A stretch of 64,000 nt of DNA, taken from Phytoseiulus persimilis. Lineage: Eukaryota; Arthropoda; Arachnida; Mesostigmata; Phytoseiidae. A program made the position numbers and the translations under genes. The stretch covers positions 3,038,001-3,102,000 of the forward strand of contig CM075102.1 of assembly GCA_037576195.1 (NCBI GenBank), in the 5' to 3' direction. Under the pieces are notes generated by a model. It was not told the origin of the DNA, did no database searches, and saw only the letters and a program-made list of their open reading frames with translations. This document shows positions 59,313-64,000 of the stretch, in pieces; within the stretch, counting starts at the first letter, position 1, and each line of letters starts with the position of its first letter.

Positions 59313-61829
59313 AGAAAAAGGAGAAAAAAAAAGAGTCGAAAGTCTGCGACGTCTTTTAAAGAGATCTTAATATTCTTAAAATCGACTCCTCAAAATAATA
59401 AAGTTCCTTTCGATCTCTTGGCTTCAAAAGGAAAACTATGAAACTTCTTCCTCGTCCTTTTCAGACTGCGTCGAGACTGCGGCCCCTTTCGACGAGACCC
59501 CGCCCCTTCCCCTCAGCGTTTTGATTTTTGCTCCTTCGATCCCCTCCCCGATCGTCCGCCCTACCGACCGACGGCCGCCCACCACCAGCACCGGCGCCGT
59601 CGTCGTCGCTTGCACTGCGCGTGCCGGCGGTCGAAAAAGAAACGCGGCCAGGAATTGAATAGAGATTCAAAACGAAGAAAAAAGGGCGCCGACGCGAAAA
59701 GCCAAAAGCTCTTCGAACGTCATTTTTACGATTTTTGTTCGAGAGCGATGAAGGAAAAGCCGGGCAAGGGGGACCGCTTGCTCCCCTACAGCCCTCCGCT
59801 GCCTCGCCCCCTTCGGGGGGACAACTCGATTCGGTGCATCTAAGTCCTGGATTGAGGGGGGCACTCGTTGCGCCCCATCCGTCCGCTGATTAGCATTTTA
59901 TCATCTTATCTTTTGTTGGCGGGCTGCTTGCTGTGCTGTCAGTCCGAAGACATTTCTCTCTCCCTTCCTGGTCGATTCTCCTTCTGACTTGAATGATCGT
60001 TTCATCGACAGAGCTCTCTAGTGTCCGTCCAACTGGCTGCGGCTCTCGTGGAGTTTCGGATTCGCAGAGTCTGTAACCGTTGGACAGACCAGTCGGCAAG
60101 ACGGCTGGAGTTGAAGCGTCGCGGAAGCGGGACATGCGGTTGGGCTACCTGCCTCGTCACCGTAGATACTTCCTATAGTCATGTTCGATCCGGAGCCTCG
60201 TTGGCCTATCGATTAAGATGTTCGAAAGCCCGAATCGCTGAATCATTAACAACCTCTCGATACGGTACTTGCGGAACATGTTCGAGCTCGTGAGTGGGTT
60301 CCGGGAATCTTAGCAGAAGACCGTTGTGAGGACGACTTGGAGGGAACTCATCCGAGAGACCTTCATCGACGAACAGGTGCGCATATTCTCAATATGTTTG
60401 CGTTGATGCTTCCGAATATGAGTTGAAGTGGGTGAAATTCCTCGGGATGTAACCGCCGGCTCGCTCAGCTTACTCGCCCCTGGAATCGGGGGGACCTCCC
60501 CCAGAGTCATCCGGACGATGAGGACACGCAATCTGTCGCGATACTGTTGGAATTTCCGACCATGATCGTGACTCAATTCAACTGTAGGACATTTGTTCTC
60601 AAAATGACGATGGAGCCTGTTGGAATGTAATGATCGGCACCAAACGTCCGATCTCAAGTCTCTGATAGAGACAATGAGTGAGAGCTATTGACTATCGATT
60701 GAACATAGAGCCAGGAGTTTCTTCCCCACCTTCTCTCGACCCGCCAGGAGGAGGAGTGATTCACGGCGTTCGAACAGGTGATCTGTCTGGGCTGAACGAT
60801 ACGACAACTCATCCGAGGACTTGGAGCGTTCCCAAGGGGAATGTCTGTCAATCTCAATAGAGGAACCCAGCTATTACATAAAGCATGGGTGCGATGCAGA
60901 GGCGGAGGCAGAGGTCAGGCAGTCCAGTTCAAGTCATCTCATTTTTGCCATGAGATGAATCGACGGAAAACTCAGATTCGGGGAGAACCCTTCGGGATGG
61001 CATTTCCCTCGATTTTGTGTTGAATGTTTCGCATGACGTTGACGTCTCGGGCGGGACCGGAAGTTCTTGAGTCATCAGCGTTGGTCTAATGCCGCATTGA
61101 GGATAGCAGGTACAAGCGGGGACCCGGCACGAAAGTCCCGTCTAGAGACAAGAGGGAGGCAGCAATCTCCCTCCCCGGAGGCAAGATTCCCCCCGAGGGG
61201 GGAGGGGGAGGGAGGTCCGATAACTGATAGTCGACTCTATCGGAGGAAGACATTGAGTTAGATTGCTGCGACAGGAGACGACTGTTTTTCGATGGATCCT
61301 GAGATTCACCAGTTTGTGGAAGGCAAGCGATTTATCAACGTCGTCCCATCCGGACTTTCAGTGGAGCAATTGCCGGGACGAGCTATCTATCGTTTAGTTC
61401 TCATCAGGAGCCGCACTCTGAAGATGCTCTTTCACATCCGCGGGACGAAGGTTAGGTTACTCACCTCGAGAAAACCGGCCACAGGGGCCGCGACGATGTT
61501 CTCCGTCAACCCTTCAAACAGCAGGATCACTATTCAATGATCTCCCAGGAACCATGAGAAACTGGGTCGACAGCCGATGTACATATATGTCACCCAAACG
61601 ACCTGGGAAATCAATCTGATAACCACTACCTCAGAGGAACTCCAGGGAGTTCTCCACTATCGTTGGAGATATTCTCAGTGTCTGTAACCAGGGCGGCGAG
61701 CCCACTGCAGGCAAGTAATGTGGATGAACTTCAAGACCCGTTGAATAAAATAACAATCGTCAAAATTGAGCGGCATACCGGGCAACGTACGTGGGCTATC
61801 ACAGGATAGGAACGCGATGCGCCAAGCTG
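59313..61829. other. Unique right flank, no gene recognised
   Basis: Includes a CpG- and C-rich stretch (about 59480-59640) and G-rich runs near 61190-61215. The best frames are 60310-60657 (minus, 115 codons) and 60021-60293 (plus, 90 codons), neither assignable. No RNA gene seen. Confidence 0.4.
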
Positions 61830-61883
61830 TACAGGGTGCGTCCGGAAGAAGCGAAAGTACCAATTCAGTCCGTCCACCCTGTA
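61830..61883. mobile_element. Tiny mariner/Tc1-like terminal-repeat remnant
   Basis: CAGGGTG and CACCCTG arms face each other across a 50-bp unit and are flanked by TA on both sides, the target dinucleotide of Tc1/mariner elements. Many mariner-type elements have ends resembling TACAGGGTG. Arms are perfectly matched for 9 bases including the TA. Behind them, CGTCCGG and GACGGAC are only loosely similar. No transposase sequence is present. Confidence 0.45.
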
Positions 61884-64000
61884 TAGGAACAAGCAACAGG
61901 TTATTTGCGCTGTTTCGACGCGCGATGTTCGCGAGTTAGACAAACACGTGGATGAGTTGCGTTCGATCGAAGCGTCTGAGCTCGCTGGGGGTGTGCCTTA
62001 CAGGGAAGGTTATGATTTAAACTCTGACAGAAGGGTTCGTAGTGAATACGATCAGCAATAACCACGCCCTGCGTTCCGTCGTTCTCTATGCACATACATT
62101 CGTTCGTTCGTTCATTCATACGGCCAGCGAGCGGGAGGATCTACGAGTACGCTCACCCGGAGCACACATCCATATATTTCGTCGAATCGTAATGTGCACA
62201 CCGATGTTAATGGTCGTCGACTAGGGCGGATGTCAGATATAATTGTACTTCTCACGGGATCGTTCCGCGTGGAACCGACCCAGCGGAGACCTGTTGTGAT
62301 CGCTGGACCCGCAGCCCAACGCGCCTCGACGCCTGCTCTCGTTATTGTTTTTTCCGTGAGCGGAGTCTCGACGCGCTGTTTTCCGCAATCCCCCGCCGGG
62401 AAGAGAGTTCCACCGTCAGAATGTCGCGCCCGGAGTCGAGTTCAGCAGGCGAGGCAGAAGCAGAGAAAGCTCATCAACTGGAAGGGTGGCATCCACTCCG
62501 GGAGGAAACTAAACACCGTTTCGAGGCCGAAACTTAAAATATTCCGGGAGCATCGCTGTACAGCTCCACTGGACGTCATCACAGTCACTGTGTTACAACG
62601 AATGTTTCGCTATGCTTCGTTTTGGCGCTACGGAACCGTTTCATCGGATGGAATACCAAATCGATCGAGCTAAAGACAATGCCGTCTCCCCGTTTGGAAT
62701 ACCAATATTCGTGAAGTTTGGTCAGTTATTATCACTATTACGAATCCCTCTCTATGCGCTTGGAATTCCAACGAAGTAAACCAAGCTCCACCATTCAGGC
62801 TCTAAAGCTGCATCCTTGAAAGGTCGGACTCCCCTCCAAGGGGAATCCGAGGCCAGAGTGCCCACCGTTCCCCATGCGCAGATTCGACAAGGCTCACGCC
62901 ATGGGGCCTCGGTTCAGACCGACTCGTGACTTCTGTTCGCATCGAAACAATATAAAGTCCCTCACGTCATCCCCTACTGGAACCACATTTGGCCCGAGAA
63001 AGGAACTCCCCCTCCAACGAGCTTCTCGAAAATCATGTCCGCTCAGAGTACTACAGGAGAGATTTTCGGCACTGCGCCTCACGGAATCCGGCAGGAAGTC
63101 GGGATGGGCTCTTGCTTGATTCGGTACAACCGTCCACTCCCTCAGCTCTATTTCTGCTCCCACCTAGTATCCAGGGAGCAGGCTGCCGATGAGCGTTGCT
63201 TCGGTTGGCAGGATGTCAGCTTTTGGGACGCTTCGGCCGGTTTTCATCGGTTCACGATATGGTAGCCTCGCTTCCTATATCTGAGTGTGGACAATTTTGA
63301 TGAGCGGCCACGTGCGCCTGAACACAGCACATCGAGTTACCTTTGTATGTTGTTGTCTCAAGGGTCAGAGCTCCATTTTTCTTCCTGGCCGCACCAGCCA
63401 AACCGGGTCAGCGCTCTTCCAAGTCCGATTGGACACAATCGTGGTTTTGTTAGTTTCCCAAACGCATTCGCCTGGTATCCCACGTTATTTCGTCGTCATC
63501 CGGCTACTCGTTATCAATGTTGCTCCCGCAAATTCTGACACCGTGAATATATTTCAAAAGGAGGGCGTACCTTCCTACCATGGAAACCAGCGGGTACAGA
63601 TAGGATCAAACGATGAATGGGCATGCCCTTCAAGCAGACGGAAAAGGGTGAACTGTCTCGGACGATCGGCGGTGCTGACAATGATTGCCGGATTCAGAGG
63701 CTGTGACAAGTCATCGGCGGACCCGAACGTGCGTCAAATCGTGAAGTTCACTGCATCGAATCGTGGATGATTCTCTGAGTACTGCTCGGTGTGGATGACT
63801 CGTTGGAGCAACAGACTTAGCACCTTGGATCAGAAATTCTCTTGACAATGTTCACAAGAGAATATTTTCCATTGATTGTCCGGTTCCCCAGTTCTGGGAA
63901 CTGAGAAATATCAAGGCTGCTCATATCCTTCGAATTCACATAACATCTAAAGGGCAGTTGGTAGACACGTATTCCCGTATTACGGATCCAGAATTTCGCC
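61884..64000. other. Unique right end, no gene recognised
   Basis: Holds two longer plus-strand frames, 62194-62673 (159 codons) and 63285-63770 (161 codons), with no recognisable motifs, plus a short CGTT/CATT run near 62099-62118. Either could contain exon sequence, but there is no independent support. Confidence 0.4.

Noticed and set aside
1-64000. CRISPR arrays, bacterial operons, rRNA genes and complete tRNA genes
   Set aside because: No regularly spaced repeats, no operon-like gene packing, and no complete tRNA or rRNA signature was seen on reading both strands.

Overview
This window looks like animal, probably arthropod-type, nuclear DNA. It has no bacterial gene organisation: open frames are short and scattered on both strands, no operon or ribosome-binding pattern is visible, and the clearest feature is a Ty1/copia-class LTR retrotransposon. 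The species cannot be fixed from the sequence. No host protein-coding gene could be named; a few candidate exons are listed at low confidence.

The layout is dominated by one large repeat. Bases 5479-31876 reappear, same strand and same order, at 32281-58606. The copies are separated by 404 Ns (31877-32280). The first copy stops at the gap, and the second starts just inside an LTR and then runs on into unique sequence. This is what two overlapping, unmerged contigs would look like, so the biological order is most simply 1-31876 followed directly by 58607-64000. Differences between the copies are mostly single-base insertions or deletions. They are dense around 14.3-22.7 kb of the first copy and almost absent from 23.3 kb to the gap.

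Region by region: 1-5129 is unique sequence without a recognisable gene, with a C-rich tract and a GC-rich cluster of direct and inverted motifs at 2034-2300. 5130-14200 is a complete minus-strand copia-class element with identical 313-bp LTRs, a 5-bp target duplication, a polypurine tract and a possible half-tRNA primer site. From its 5' end (right) to its 3' end (left) it carries decayed gag, protease, integrase, reverse transcriptase and RNase H. Beyond these lie about 4.7 kb of extra sequence holding what reads as a second, more decayed RT/RNase H and a separate integrase. 14206-31876 is CpG-containing, largely non-coding-looking DNA with strand-asymmetric purine and pyrimidine tracts. 32281-58606 repeats all of this from just inside the 3' LTR. 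58607-64000 is unique, with a possible splice donor, a Pol III B-box-like remnant and a 50-bp mariner-like terminal-repeat remnant.

In the retrotransposon, LTRs, TATA signal, poly(A) signal, primer site and polypurine tract look usable, while the enzyme active sites that can be located are altered. That is the profile of a non-autonomous element moved in trans, or of an element whose LTRs were homogenised or collapsed by assembly.
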